Shown here: positions 24,013-37,800 of the stretch, one piece after another
Numbering within the stretch: position 1 is the stretch's first letter
Layout: each line of letters opens with the position of its first letter
Assembly: GCF_910591885.1 (NCBI RefSeq)
Contig: NC_063279.1
Coordinates: 9,114,001 to 9,178,000, forward strand
Origin: Bombus terrestris
Lineage: Eukaryota > Arthropoda > Insecta > Hymenoptera > Apidae
Direction: 5' to 3'
DNA: 64,000 nt
Translations under genes and position numbers: made by a program
The notes under the pieces: model-generated
Seen by the model: the letters and a program-made list of their open reading frames with translations, nothing else
Database searches by the model: none
Told to the model about the DNA's origin: nothing

Positions 24013-26096
24013 TTACTTCCATAATTTCTTGATGGACATATTTTTTTCTGAATCTTTCTGCATAACTTTTGCTACAGCCATTTCAAAATCTTCTTGAGTA
24101 ACATGAACACGACGTTCTCTGAGAGCATACATACCGGCTTCTGTGCATACACCCTGAAAACAAATAAATAAATAGATAATTTTAACAATAAAAATATATT
24201 TTAACATACCGCAAAACGTTATATTAATTACCTTCACTTCTGCACCTGATGCACCAGGCATGAGTTCGGCAATTTTCCTTAAATTTATACCACGTGTTAA
24301 ATTCATTTTTCTCGAATGAATTTTTAAAATATCAAGTCGTGCTTCTTCATTTGGAGGTGGAAATTCAATTTTACGATCTATACGTCCTGGTCTTAATAAC
24401 GCTGGATCCAATATATCAATTCTGTTTGTAGCCATAATGACTTTTATATTTTTTGTTGCTTCAAAACCATCTAATTGATTGAGTAATTCAAGCATGGTTC
24501 GTTGAACCTAAGTATCAAAAGTTGATAAAAAACATTCATTATTAAGCTAAAATTTTCAGATCTAATGCTGTTACATCGCGTGAGATTATCCGTACGCCAT
24601 CCTTTGTTGTCTGGCTGCCAAAGGCCCACGTACCGTTATTCAGACTCTCAATAAATCTAAGGACTCACCATAAACTTAAGCTTTTTAACTTATTCGTTTT
24701 AATCGTAATCCTATTAACTTGAAGAAATCTCTAATCCTGTAAGTGTTTTCGGTTTATGGATGGTCCTTAGAACAATCCTTAGGTTTATTGTGTGCTCTTA
24801 CAAATTACGGAGAAAGCGGGTATTTACCTTACAGTAAAAACGGGTTTTCGTCATGAACAATGTCAACCACCAACCACGTTGGTAGGAGGCTTCCTCCACC
24901 TATTCTCATTCATTAACATTGGTTATAACCAATGGGCATCGCGAATCCGCTTTCTTCGTACAAAAAACACACCCACACAAAGTTTTCCTTAGTGACAACA
25001 TCGTCACCACGACTGGTCGATAAAACAAATGTGTAAAACTTACTTCACTATCTCCTCCAGAACCAGATTCAATACGAGAACTTCCAATTGAATCTATTTC
25101 ATCCATGAATATTATAGATGGTGCATGTTCTCTTGCCATTACAAACAATTCACGAACCATTCGTGAACCTTCACCAATAAACTTTTGTACCAATTCAGAA
25201 CCCGATACACGAATAAAAGTACATTCAGTATGATGGGCAACTGCTCTCGCTAATAATGTTTTGCCTGTACCTAAAAATAAATTGCAAATTTATCAACAAT
25301 ATAATTAAGTTTAATTAAAAGGAAAAAGATAGATTTTAAAAATTAGCGTCTTTATTATTTACCTGGTGGTCCATACAAGAGTACACCTTTAGGTTGAGCA
25401 ATTCCAAGAGCATCAAATAATTCAGGATGTTTAACAGGCAATTCAATAACTTCTTTGATTTCTTTAATTTGTTTATCTAATCCTCCTACCATCTCATATG
25501 TAGAGTCTGGTACTTTTTCCACCATCATAAGAGAAACAAGTGGGTCAACTTTGTTTGGTAAAATTTTATGCAATGTATAACTTTCATTGCGTAACGCAAC
25601 TCTTGAATTTGGAGTTACATCATTAATATCAATATTCTTATCTATATCTACTACAAACTTCCCTTCAGGATGTACTTTAACCAAAACTTTCTTCTTGTCC
25701 ATTGGTTTAACAACTTCTCCAACATATGATCCTTGTTCTTGGAGAAGCTGCAATTCTTCGCGTAACATACGTACTACAAAAAAACACCAATTTTTATCGC
25801 AAAATGCATCAAACACAAATAAAAGTTAGTTAAAAAGATGAAAATATAATCGAATAATATACCTTTGGCATTGAGCTCGTTACGTTGTGCTTGTAACCTC
25901 CTTAAATTTTGACTTTTTTCAGCTACGATTAATTGAAGTTCTTCAATTTTAGTAATGTAATACGGTTTAAAACCTTCCCCCTTAATAAGTTTCTCATCTA
26001 TTTCCATCTAAAATATAAGGATAAAAACTAGCTATAATAGTTCTAAATTATGCATGTTGCTTAGATTCGATCAATTACCTTATTTGTGAGCGTCAT
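24013..26096 (-). CDS. Rpt6: 26S proteasome regulatory ATPase Rpt6 (PSMC5)
   Basis: Six exons: 26079-26096, 25863-26007, 25363-25773, 25044-25270, 24232-24507 and 24013-24153. All phases close, giving 405 residues, the same length as the fly protein. The first exon codes only six residues (MTLTNK). A coiled coil follows (about 20-60, KIEELQLIVAEKSQNLRRLQ), then the OB domain (about 65-130) and the AAA+ module. The Walker A motif GPPGTGKT is at 189-196 and is split by intron 3. Further motifs are Walker B IIFMDEIDS and the sensor and arginine-finger region MATNRIDIL...LLRPGRIDRK. The C-terminus is KKLWK, without the HbYX gate-opening motif, as usual for Rpt6. The subunit sits in the hexameric base of the 19S particle and helps unfold ubiquitinated substrates. 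Intron 4 (24508-25043) is unusually long and rich in hairpins. Confidence 0.99.
24590..25007. repeat. Hairpin cluster in Rpt6 intron 4
   Basis: The intron carries several short perfect stem-loops: ACCAAC-CAC-GTTGGT (24869-24883), GGAGG-CTT-CCTCC (24885-24897), a 16-base perfect palindrome ATTGGTTATAACCAAT (24918-24933) and GTGAC-AACATC-GTCAC (24992-25007). A looser GTACG/CGTAC stem with inner CTTTG/CAAAG lies near 24592-24637. The segment is richer in GC than the other introns of this gene. It may be a decayed transposable element or a structured RNA. No family was recognised. Confidence 0.6.
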
Positions 26097-27103
26097 TGTT
26101 GCACTCACTATTTATAATCAATTACTAATTATAATTGTTCTTATATGGCCATTTACTTATAAAAATAAGCAAGAAAGAAAGTTTAGAACTTGACACTTCT
26201 TTGTAATATTACAAGAATTGCTTGTCATCGATACCCACTGTACGGATCACGTAGTACCGCGTACGGATACTCAATATCAACTTACGAATCGATTACTTGC
26301 TGTAGCTGTAACATTATCGAGAATCAGCTTCATATCGATTGATACATTTCCTGTACATTGTTTATAAACCATCTTTAGTAAACAAAATTATACTGTTTAA
26401 ACAGATTTTTAAATTAAATTAATAAATTAAATTCCTTATATATCATTTATTAAAACAAATTATTAAACATTTAGCAAAATAAATCGATTACATTCGCTCA
26501 TTGTAAATTATCCTTTACGATTATAATTTCATAAAATTTTATAATTATTATTATTATTTTGATATATACATTTTCCTTCTTTTTAGTTTTAGTTAATGTA
26601 AAATAACTATTTTTTATATTTTATTGTAATGTTAATTTAGTTTCTTATTTATTTATCAAACTTACAAATAATTTTCTAGAGTAATATTACTGAAGTAATC
26701 GAGAAATAATTAAATATTGCTTTAAATTTATTATTTAATGCCTTGTAATTTATTTTTTCAAAATTATAGTTATTTTATGTTTTTCCACATTGGTAAGACT
26801 GAATGGTAATGGTGTATAGTTGATACTTTGATACACGCTTAAAAATTTATGGAGTAAAATAGGCGGCGACGCGGAAAATGTATATACTACTATGCTACAA
26901 CTTACTTAATTTATAATTTTATAAAAAATTTAGCGCGCATGACGGAAAGTGTTTTTTATGACAAGGACAAAATATACAACGTATAAGGTAGAACGTGAAA
27001 ATTTAGTACGCCACGTGACTGCATAGGTTAAGGTGAAGATACTCTAACCGGTCGGCGGGAGATGAACTTTGCTCTCAGTTTTTATATGTTCTTCACATAA
27101 AAC
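26097..27103. promoter_or_regulatory. Divergent Rpt6/TMEM201 intergenic region
   Basis: About 1 kb between the start codons of Rpt6 (minus) and TMEM201 (plus). It must contain both promoters unless unseen leader exons lie elsewhere. GC-richer patches at 26225-26285 and 26990-27070 flank a very AT-rich centre and are the likely initiation areas. Confidence 0.5.
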
Positions 27104-29664
27104 ATGGAATTTGACTTATTATTCAATTTTATGTCAATATTTACCATCACTTTATTAATAGTTGTCACAATTATCACCGTCTTCCAAAAACTTAAGTAAG
27201 TATTCTGTTTCCCTCTAATTACAGTCATGATTATATCATATTTTTTTATATGTTAGATTAAGATGGCCCATAAAAGTAAACTGCTGGTTTTGCAACAAGG
27301 ATACAAAGATTTGGCGACAGCAACTAGATTGGTGGATGTGTCCATATTGTGAACAATATAATGGCTTTTCTAAGGTAAGTCAATTTATTCAATTAATATT
27401 CAGTGGACCATATTATTCAAAATATATAAATTTATGATGTTGAAGATCATACATATGATATATCCAAAAATTTTAAATCAATGAAATTTTATATATAATC
27501 TATTTTGATTATTTCACCAGGTTGAATTAATTGATTTATTAAATATTTTTAAAGCTATTGGAATATCTTAACATAAGAAACAGCCTACCTATGTGATATC
27601 TTTTATAATTCCATATATGTTTTGGAATATTATTCCTATATTTTCTTCCATGTCAAATTCTAGAATGGTGATTATGCATATACTATACCAGAACAATACA
27701 AGACATCTTCACATGAAATGAAAAGATACTGTACAATCAACCAGGGTACAACAACTAATCAAGATGCAAATAATGGTCTCTGCAAACAATGTAACATGAA
27801 TGAAAGTTTAAAAATATCAAAATTATCTGATTATGTACCAAAAAATGAAAGAAATTATGAATATGAAATGAAAAAGTTTAAAGATAGCTTAGAACAACAA
27901 TACCCATTGTGTGCAAAATGTAAAAGTACAGTAAATAACGTATTATATAAGCAAGCATTATGGCTTGCACAATATAAAATGTTGTTATTTAAACAAAAAC
28001 CATTTTGTATAATTGCTAATGTAAGTATTGTAATAAAGTATATTACAACAAATAATAAGGTTTGTATGGCATTTCTCATTGTAATTGTTTCATTCTTTGC
28101 AGAATTCAAAATATTCTGAACTAATATGTAGAATAATTTCAACTATATTAGGATCTATGGTAGTGTATAACATGGAATTCATATTCTTCCCAATTGGAGG
28201 GTTATTTTTTCAATTTTGTGCCTGTTGGATACCTACTACAAAAAAACAAAGTTCTGATATATTAGTTATGTTTTTATGGATTTGTATGATTATACTTTTA
28301 CCCTTTAAAGACATAAAATTAATTACAACAGATTTTCAGAATTCGTGGTTTGTTCTGGAATATATAACTCAGTATCATATGGTAAGCTAATAAATTAAAA
28401 TGAAATATACTGCATTAATAATTAAATTTTGGTACATTAAATTAATCGACATTAATTATTTTTGTTTTAGATGATATTATTTATCTCGATCATAGGCTTT
28501 ATAAATGTCATGCCTAAGTCATATAAAAGTACAGTAAATAAAAATATGTCATTTAAAAAAATTGAATCTTCTCCAAAAAATACAGTATTATTTGACTCGT
28601 GTACAGCAACTTCAAATAATAAGCACAATCTTAATGTCAATGTTAAAACTGCTAATAATATAAACAAAACTGCCAGTAATTGGTTAGCACCAAATACAAT
28701 GAAAGATTATATGTCTCCTTATGTGGAAAATTCAATAAATTATAAATCTACAATTTCCCAAAGTTTATTGTAAGCAATTTTAATGTTTTAATTTTTTACT
28801 AATTTTATATATAACAAAAAATAAAATAATTTTTTATGTTATAGCACAAATGCGACATCACAGTGTTCACCAATGTCTATTAACAATAATAATACAGTAT
28901 TCAATTCTCCACCTGTATATAAGAAGAGTACGATAGAGAGTAATTACTCATTGAATGACAGTTTGAGGACATTAAGCATATTATCATTGGGCGAAGATAA
29001 ACCAAAATATTCAACTAAAATGCCTAAGATTTTTGAAACGAAAGTGTATAGCACAAAAAGTTCCGAGCTTTTTAAAAAGGCTGGTAAAAAAAATATTCTA
29101 TCACCACCAAAACTAAAATCAGTTATGCAAACATCCTGGATAGCTGGTGGTTATTGGCAGGAAGGTATAGATGCACCATCCTTGTCCAGATCATCCAGTC
29201 AAAGTTCTGGTTTTGGTTCTGTGGGTTCTAATTTTGGCCCATCTAGAGAACCATCCATACATGAGTTTGATCAATGTTCAGTTATGTCAGATGTGACGCA
29301 ATCCTGTTATACACCAAGGCAAACTAATAGTCCTGTTGGGTCTTTTTCTCAATATAGTCTTCAATTTCCATTGTCGGAATCAAGAAATCAATCAATTAAT
29401 AACCAAACAATGAAACTTGCATCAACCAATCTTTCTACACCACAAACATTATTATCTCAAAATAACAAAAGAAATAATTCAACTTTTATAGATCAATGTT
29501 CACAAAGACAAAACATGGATATGAATGATATTAAAAGTCCCTCTGAAATGCAGCCGTTTCCTAGTCACGCCACTATTGTAACAAATCCCGTTTGGTTACC
29601 AGTTCTTTTATGTGGTTCACTTGTATTAAATATAATAGTATTATGTACTACTTTGTTACGTTAG
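27104..29664 (+). CDS. Tmem201: Inner nuclear membrane protein TMEM201 (Samp1/NET5)
   Basis: Six exons: 27104-27195, 27257-27374, 27664-28020, 28103-28381, 28471-28769 and 28845-29664. Phases agree and give 654 residues, close to the vertebrate length. An N-terminal membrane segment (about 10-28) is followed by the conserved cysteine module. This has CWFC (about residue 40), CPYC with EQYNGF, then CKQC and CAKC pairs, as in the Ima1/Samp1 zinc-binding domain. Further hydrophobic segments lie at about 200-280. A serine- and asparagine-rich nucleoplasmic stretch follows, and a last membrane helix lies near the C-terminus (VWLPVLLCGSLVLNIIVL). The family links nuclear envelope and LINC complexes to microtubules and nuclear positioning. 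The start was chosen as the first ATG before the membrane segment. Confidence 0.9.
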
Positions 29665-30444
29665 ATAGGGTATATCATACATTTTTTACGATCTTCCTAA
29701 ATTTATATTTGCCACATACATTTATACGTATTTTAGTTACAAAATAAGTTCATCACTATTTTTCAAGCAGTTGATTACTATTTTAAAAAATAGTATTTTA
29801 AATATTTCTATTTTAATGGATAGTAATCAATAATATTCTACCTATTTATAAATAAGCGATGTACTGCCAGTATAAAGTTTTCTATTGTTATCACTCACTT
29901 TTTTATTTCACATAAATAATTGTAAATAAATATTATTTTTTTTATACGCCGTTTATAAAGTATCAAATTTGAACAATAATGTTAAGTTGAACGCATAATA
30001 GTGGAAAATAGAATACTGGTTTGACGGAAAATTAATTATTGCCGTTCTAAACTGTCAACCTTGTGATAAAAAAATGTTCTCCGTGTGTGTTCACTAGTAA
30101 GATATATATGTCACTCAATAAATTTAAGAATTAATGAAATAATGTGAAATTGCGTTCACTTTGTATTGATAATATTTGATTTTTTTTTAACTTTATTATT
30201 ATATTTGTGAATACGAAAAAGAATTGTTTTGAACACACAAAAAGTTATGTATATATATAAGTAATGAAATTTAAAGTGTTCTGTGTATTTGTAAAAATAT
30301 ATATGATGTTTATTGTGTTAAGATGTGATGTTAAAATAACTTAATAAAATAAATATTGTAATATCTTCAACCGAGATATTACATTTTTGTTAAAATTTGT
30401 AACAAATTAATTAATGGACAAATATATTTTATATTATCATATTC
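29665..30444. other. Convergent 3' region of TMEM201 and the CFAP107-like gene
   Basis: AT-rich spacer between two convergent stop codons. It carries several AATAAA words on the plus strand (near 29927 and 30345) that could end TMEM201. No gene is seen. Confidence 0.55.
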
Positions 30445-31480
30445 TCAATTTGCATGTGACACTGAATTTTTAACTTTCAATGGGTGTAAACACTGTTCAG
30501 AATCTGATAATGTACGCTCGAAATGTCTAAGATCTGGCACATTAAAATTCGCTTTTCGTCTGTGAAATCTTCAATGAAAATAAATATAAATCAAGATATA
30601 TATTTGATAGGTTTAATTTAAATTAAATAATAACTTACTGAGTATTTTGTTCGATATTTAATAGCTTTAACTCCCCAATTTCTTCCCTATAAGTAGACCA
30701 CCATTGACATTTAGCTATTCCTTCTTGTGAATTCTTGTACAATTCGTCTTTTAATGCTTCTCTTAAGCCAAATTGAGTTAATGTACCAAAACTTTTCATC
30801 AGATCCTGTTCAGGGACCCATTTCCTCTGTCTCCAAGTACAAAACATAAATTTTATAGAACATGAATATAACATTAAAGCACTGAGATAATTTACTTATA
30901 ACTAACACAAAATGATACATACCTTGCATTATAAAATCTAATTTTTGGTCCTTTAAAACTTCTTGGTAAAATATTATAACACAAATCATAAGTTGTTGTC
31001 ATATTACTACAATATTCCTTTTTATGATCAAAAAATTGTTCTTGAGGTAAACCCTTACAATGAAATTGTATTTCAAAATATTATTGTAAAAATTAAAAGT
31101 CACTTAAAAATTATATCATGTATCATTTGTTTTTTTTAATTTACTTTAGATTATATTATATATATATATTCATGTACCTCCTGAATAAGTTTATTTTCCC
31201 ACTTTGCAATTTGGTTTATTTCCCAAGTTTTATTAACATGAGGCTTGTAATCTATCTCATATAAAGTTCTCCAATCATCGGGTTGGCTTATGTCACTTGC
31301 TCTGCGCTCAAACCAATTACCTACCAATGTTTTTGGTGTATATTTATTTTCACTTAATACTGGTGCACGATCAAGTTTATTCTTTGTAGGAAATAATTTT
31401 TTTCGTACATCTGTCAATGACAATGTGTTGTCTAAACATTGTTGTTCCACATTCCAGTCCATAACATTCAGACCATTCAT
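30445..31480 (-). CDS. CFAP107-like (C1orf158 family) ciliary protein
   Basis: Four exons: 31178-31480, 30923-31053, 30639-30830 and 30445-30559. They join in frame to 246 residues with a single terminal TGA. Exon 3 would also stop by read-through at a TAA that overlaps its donor (CA/GTAAGT). Adding exon 4 restores a clean 38-codon frame. Conserved-looking motifs are TLVGNWFERR (about 60), TTYDLCYN (about 120) and WVPEQDL...FGLREALKDE (about 150-175). These match my memory of the vertebrate CFAP107 motifs TGNW.EERR, STYDDHYN and WLPE....YGLYEQLK. CFAP107 is a small protein inside ciliary doublet microtubules. In an insect, expression would be expected in sperm or sensory cilia. Assignment rests on remembered motifs only. 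Confidence 0.65.
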
Positions 31481-34400
31481 GATATTTATCTTTGAAGAAA
31501 TACCATAAGAAAACAAATAAAATAATGAAGTCTAGTTGAATGAAGCAGTTCATTATTGTTTGAACTAAAGAGTAAATTAATATATATTCATATGAGTTTT
31601 ATAAAATCAATAAGGAAATTTGGATATTTATAATTTTGATATTGAATAAATGCAAATATACATGTAATATAAATTACTTTATTAAATAACTATGCTATTC
31701 AAGAACCAATATTTAAGTAGTATCTTATTAAAAAGTTAATGCAGCTATCGTCAATTATTAATCAAGTAATAATAATAAACTTCTTATTAATTTTAATTAA
31801 ATATGGGTGTAAATTAAATGTAATATAATTTATGATACCTTGAAGCTACGGCCTCTCTCTAACTCTGCATACAAATCATCTAATTCTAGGAGGATTTTTC
31901 AAATTTCTATTTCATTTTATTTTCAGTTTCGAATGAGGTAGACCTGAATTTGATTGAGGGCTTTTGAAGAATGTTTATAACATGTACACAAGACATGCAA
32001 TGAAAAAAGAATTTATTATTCTTTTTTATTATTCTATTTTATATAGTAAACCTACTTCGATACTTATAGGTTTCGCTATGCACCATCGAGTATCAATTAT
32101 AGATCTTTTTTTTATTTTAAAACGCCGGTAATTTTGTTATGATGTAGAGGTTAATTAAATAAGCGCACGTATGGAACATATAATAATTTTTCGAATAAAG
32201 CATAGTGTAGCAAAGCAGGTGATACAACTACATGAGTTTGTCGCACTTTTTCTGTACATTTTTCGGTATGTTTCTAAAACAATGAAACGAATATCTACAT
32301 CTGTCAACTTATTTATTTCCTTCACATTCGCATACTTCGTACAGTTTACAAAAAAACGGTAGCGGTTATAGACCTCCTCATTAACAGTGATCCTTGTTTT
32401 CCAGCGTGAATGTATCATTATAAGTTTAACTACTTCTCTTCTTTTTTTTTACTATAATTTTAAACATGTTTGATGTATTATGAAAATAATAATAACTCTG
32501 ATTTTTTCTATTTTCTCCCATACATACATCGGAGATTTCCGATTAAAAGGATTTTTTCCGACAAGCATATGGATTTTGGAGGAGTTCTTTTTTGTACAAT
32601 AAAATTCATCAAATTTTTTCAAGCTCCATTGCCCGTTTTAATTATACGAACGAATCATACGAATTACAATGTAAAAAAAGAACATAAACACGTATGTCAA
32701 TTCGAAAATTACGTGGATAATTTACATTATGCTATTATGTAACAGTACTCGATTAGTCATCATCGTGTTTCATCACTTTTTGATCATAACGAAGATTTAT
32801 TCGATAAGTACCGTCCAATTTCTTCCTTCATGTCGAAAAATCAATAATGCCTTTACAATACTCTATAAAAATAAATGTTATTTAATAAGGAAAAAGTGGT
32901 CGATGCCCGAAACTCACAATCAAAGAGTTGGCAAAGCTGATATTTTATTTCACGATTCACTAGCTTAAGAAAGAAATTGAATCATGATCAAAAATTCAGC
33001 GAACACATTAATACCTTAGTTGAACAGTAGAATGAAAATTATCGTATGACAATATTTCGATAATCGTTAAGGCTTTGAAACAGTAATATTAAGTGTATTT
33101 TGCATTAAATATATATACTTGTAGCCTTTTATGCGTAGGGCAATTTGCAAAAATTGTTTTATTAATTTGCCAAATAAATGTAATAGTGTAAGATTATATT
33201 TACATACATTTGACAAAAATATTTCAATAATAATTGCACTCATTATGCACCACGCACTTGTCTTTGCATATTAGCAAACACAATTTCTCCCTCGATATCA
33301 CAAAAGTTAAAAAACGGAAGATGACAAAAATGATCTCATATGGAAACATGATTTCTTTCGTTGTTGTCTACAACAACGAGAGACAATGATTCATAAAGAA
33401 AATGTTAATCTTTTTTGCCTACATACCATAAGGAATCTATGCGTAATAAGATTCCAACGTATCACAAACAAATATTTAATCGCGCACAGTTTACAGAAAC
33501 CTATCTTAAATTAATATTGTTTAGAATTCTCCTGCTCCGGACAATACATCAAGTACGTGTGGCTCGTACATTTTTATCAGAACCATAAATAAAACAATTA
33601 CAAAAAAAAAATACATAAAAAGTACACATTGAAAAGCATTAATTATCGACAAATATGATTAAAGAATAGAGTTTTCTAAAAAATGCATGTGTATAATGTT
33701 ACGTTCAATTGTTACACTGAAAAATAAAGAGATACATGTGTGAGCGAATTTTCGGCGGCCTGCAACAGGTTTTAGGAACTTAAGCAGACCTGTGCAAAAG
33801 CTCACTATTAGACGTACAGTATACATACATCTAGGTAACTTCCGAGCATAAGCTCAACATGAAGAAACGTAAACTAACACGTATATCTAAGACAAAAGAT
33901 TTACCCTATAGGCCAAATTTCATTGGTCTACAGAACTTTAAATGTAGTATAAAAGCCTCTGATATAAACAAGAATAAGCGATAATAAATTAATTTAAATT
34001 AGATGAGTATATAAAGATTCATGCAATGAAAACTGTACTATAATAAAATAAATGTGAACGAGGATAGCGATGAAATTCTTCTGTCGAAAATGTTCATAAA
34101 GCCATTGGTTCTTGGACCTCAATAATATTTAGAATAGCCAACAAACTTAACACTCTCGGTTAAGCGAGCTTTCTGGTCCGAAAAATCTGTTGTCACGAGT
34201 GTATTAATAGCAATGGAGAGAATTCTTACAATTATAAATACTTATAAGCCACGATCATTCCTACAGTTTTTTTCAAAGCCGCATGTCCAATCGCATTTCA
34301 TGTCAGCGATACCTACCAAATCTTAAATAGTACTGCCTCATTTGTCGGGAAATTTCAATGTCGATAGCAGATTAATTAAAACTACTGTAGACAAGTCGAT

Positions 34401-34884
34401 CAAATTGCATTAATGTCACTTTCAGGAATTTATTTTCTATTCTATGATAATGGAATTCATTTGTCTTTTTAAAGACATAGGATATAGTATACAAAATTTT
34501 GATAGAAATAAATATTGAAACATTCTTCATAAGAGGCCTTTGCATGATTATTTGATAGACATTCACCTTTATTTATCGTGCATGATATTAAGTTAAATAA
34601 TTTATAAAAATTAACTATTTACAAATCGATAGGACATGCAGCACTAATTTTATAACTTAATGCACTTATTTGCATTAATAAGCACATGCTTGTTTCGAGA
34701 CAAATAAAAAGAACTGGCGGTGCTCCTTGCGGATATATTACGTCTATTACCCTTACTATATAGTTGTAACATTTATGGGTATCCACTACAAATTAGAGTC
34801 TCTGGAACTCTATTGCTTTCATTGATGAAAGCATTCTTGCATTCGTTTTCTGTAAAAGTGAAGGGTTTGGCATTATGCTCACGA
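31481..34884. other. No gene; upstream of CFAP107-like and 3' side of Khc
   Basis: AT-rich. The part nearest 34884 is probably the kinesin heavy chain 3' untranslated region on the minus strand (several TTTATT, i.e. AATAAA on the minus strand, for example near 34568). The part nearest 31481 must hold the CFAP107-like promoter. Frames at 32155-32968 are low-complexity on both strands. Confidence 0.5.
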
Positions 34885-37800
34885 TCACTGTACGCTGTTA
34901 CCCATATCTGAATAAAAACATGAAAAAATAAACAAACATCAAAACTAATATCACCAAAAATATTAACGCAAAATTAACGTTTTATAAATAAAATCACCCA
35001 TACTCACTTATTAAAAAAGAATTGAAAATTAAAATCAAAATTCTCGTAAGGTTTGTTCTTTTAAATAATCTTTCATTCTGTATATGAAATTATATGATTT
35101 ATATTTAAGTATATTAGATAATATATTCCAAAATGAATAATATTTTTATCGATTCCTTTTATGCAAAATTGAACAAACCTACGATTTGTGTGTAAAAGTA
35201 AGAATATAGATACTTAGTTATATGCATTGGAAAAAATGATATATAACAAAGATAACTGTACAAATTATTACTCACCACGATTTCCTGTTCTAATAGCATT
35301 AACATTGGTTAAATGGTGTTGACCAGCTCTAATTGGCTTAGCAATTTGCGCGCTAGGTCCACGACGAGCCAGATTCTTCTGTCTAACCGCTTCCTTGATT
35401 CTATCTACCTCATATTGATAACGTTTACGATCTCGCATTGCACCTTCTTTGGCATCTCGCAATGCTGTTTCCAGAGCTTTCACACGCTCCATCGTAGCTC
35501 GTAATCTCTTTTCAAGTTTGGGTAATTCACATCGAAGATCAGCGTTATCCCTCACAAGTTGTTTATGAACCTATTAAAAATATATAGATAATGTTTTGAC
35601 GGAGAGTATAATTACGCATTAAAAATATTAAGCGATCAGATTTGGAATTTTAATTACTGAATTTTTCAATCACGTACCTTCGTAAGCTGATCTAAGTTAT
35701 TCTCAAGGAAGGAAATCTTCTGTTTTTGTGTAAGTGATCCACCATCGTCTTCGTTATCTTCTGCGATCATAGTTTTCTTTATTCTAGTCTGAAGGTCCTG
35801 AACAAATAATTTGCGTAGATTGTGCAGTGTTTGAAGTTCTTTGGCTACTGTTTCCTCCAGACCTTTAAGATCTTTTCGAGCCTATAAAAATTAATTAGTA
35901 ATTACAGAAATTTGGACTTTTAATTGCTCTATATCTTTTGTCAAATTTATACGTACTTGTTCACGGCGTTCATTAAGTAAAATTAATTCTTGCAATTTAA
36001 CAGATTTATTTGCTTCTTCTTGTTTCAATCGTTCATAATCGGCTTGCATTTGCTGATGAGCTAATGTGAATTTCTGGTTCAAATCTTTAAGTTCACTGAT
36101 CAATTCTTGCTTCTCAGACAGTTCATCCCTAAGCGCTGCGACCTACATTCAATTAATAATAATAATATTTAGTATTGATAGTATTATTTAGTAATTTAGT
36201 ATTATATAGTAATATTTAGTATTCATAATAATAACAATAATATATAGTAGTGTAAAATGTATATTTACTTGTTTCTGATGAGCATCTCGCAATTGATCCA
36301 TTTGTTCTTCTAATGCTACTCTCATCTTTGTTGCTGCTTCCTTTTCTTCTGCTTTTTCTTTATTTGTAACTGCTTGTACTTGTTCTGCAGCCTTCAACTT
36401 GGCACATTCTTCGCGTAAAGCATCAACATCTTCCTCCAAAGCACGTTTACGTGCTTCCGCCACTTTCATTGATTCGGTTAATGTTTGCATACGAGCTTCA
36501 TGTTGAGAAATTAATAAACGACATTCAGCTAGATCTTTTTCATATTCAGCAACCTAAAATAAAATTAACCAATGAGCGTTATATTGTAAAAATCAAATAT
36601 AATGAATTCAAAGAATACGAAATCGAACGCTTACTTTCTTGTTACAGTCTACTTGGGAACTTTCTAATCCTTGGCATCGTTGTACTAAATTCTTCACCTC
36701 TGATTTCATTTTGCTAATGAATAGCCTTGCCACTGTGAATTCCTCTTCAAGTTTACCATTGCTTTCTGTAGGTACAACCTATAAAATATGAGATTTGTAA
36801 TACTTTATGTAATTGCATTATAAGGAATTCTTTAAACGATGTAGTAAATCAGTTTTTACCTTTAGATTTTCATCGCCACCAATAGCAACTCCAATTTCAC
36901 CTAAATCTTTCAAGAAGTTTGCTAACATTTCTGCAATACGTTTCCTTTGATGTGCAGACATATCTCTCAACTGTTGTAATTCTGAAGCAGTACTGTTCAG
37001 CGTTGTTTGTTTTGCTAAAAGTTCTTCTGTCAAAGTTTCTGTTTCTTTCTTTTTAATATCACACTGTAAGAATGTATATATAATATAATAATATCCTTAT
37101 ATCTTTCAGTACAGATGATATAAGAAATTAGCTATTGACATAAGATACCTCTTGACATTTTTGATCATAATTAACTGCTAACTCTTCCAATGCTTGTAAA
37201 ACTTCTTTTACTTCTTCCTTAGCCCGTTCATGTTCTTGCTGTGTTCGGTTCACCTCCTGTTGAAGTTTCTCGTATTCACGCCTTGCAGTCGCAATTAATT
37301 CTGCTTGTTCATGAATTTGTTCTTTTAAATTCTCGACATATTGCGATTGTTGGTTAATCTCTTCATCCTTATCATCCAATTGCTGGTAAAGTCTTTCACG
37401 TTCTTCTTCTAGTTTCTGCCGTTCTTCATTAGATAAAGATCCAGCCATCAAATTGCCGCCAGGAGTGGCCGGCATTGGACCATCGTCAAGTTTACCTGTG
37501 AAAAGCATTATAAATTATATAATATATGTCACAACGTTCTCATTCTTATAGAGTAAATTGTATAGTACCCTCAATGGACATATTAATTGGAGTTGTAACA
37601 TCTGATGCTTCAACCAAATTAAATTGTTCTTCGAGTTTAACGGTTTCACCCTGTCGCCAACGAGATAATTCAGCCTCCAATTTTTCAACTTTTCCTTTCA
37701 ATCTAGCTGCCTTCTCTTTCTCCCTTTCATAACGACGCTTCCATTCTTCAGCCGTTAATTCCTCATTAACGCATACAACATTCTTTATAGTCTTAGCTCG

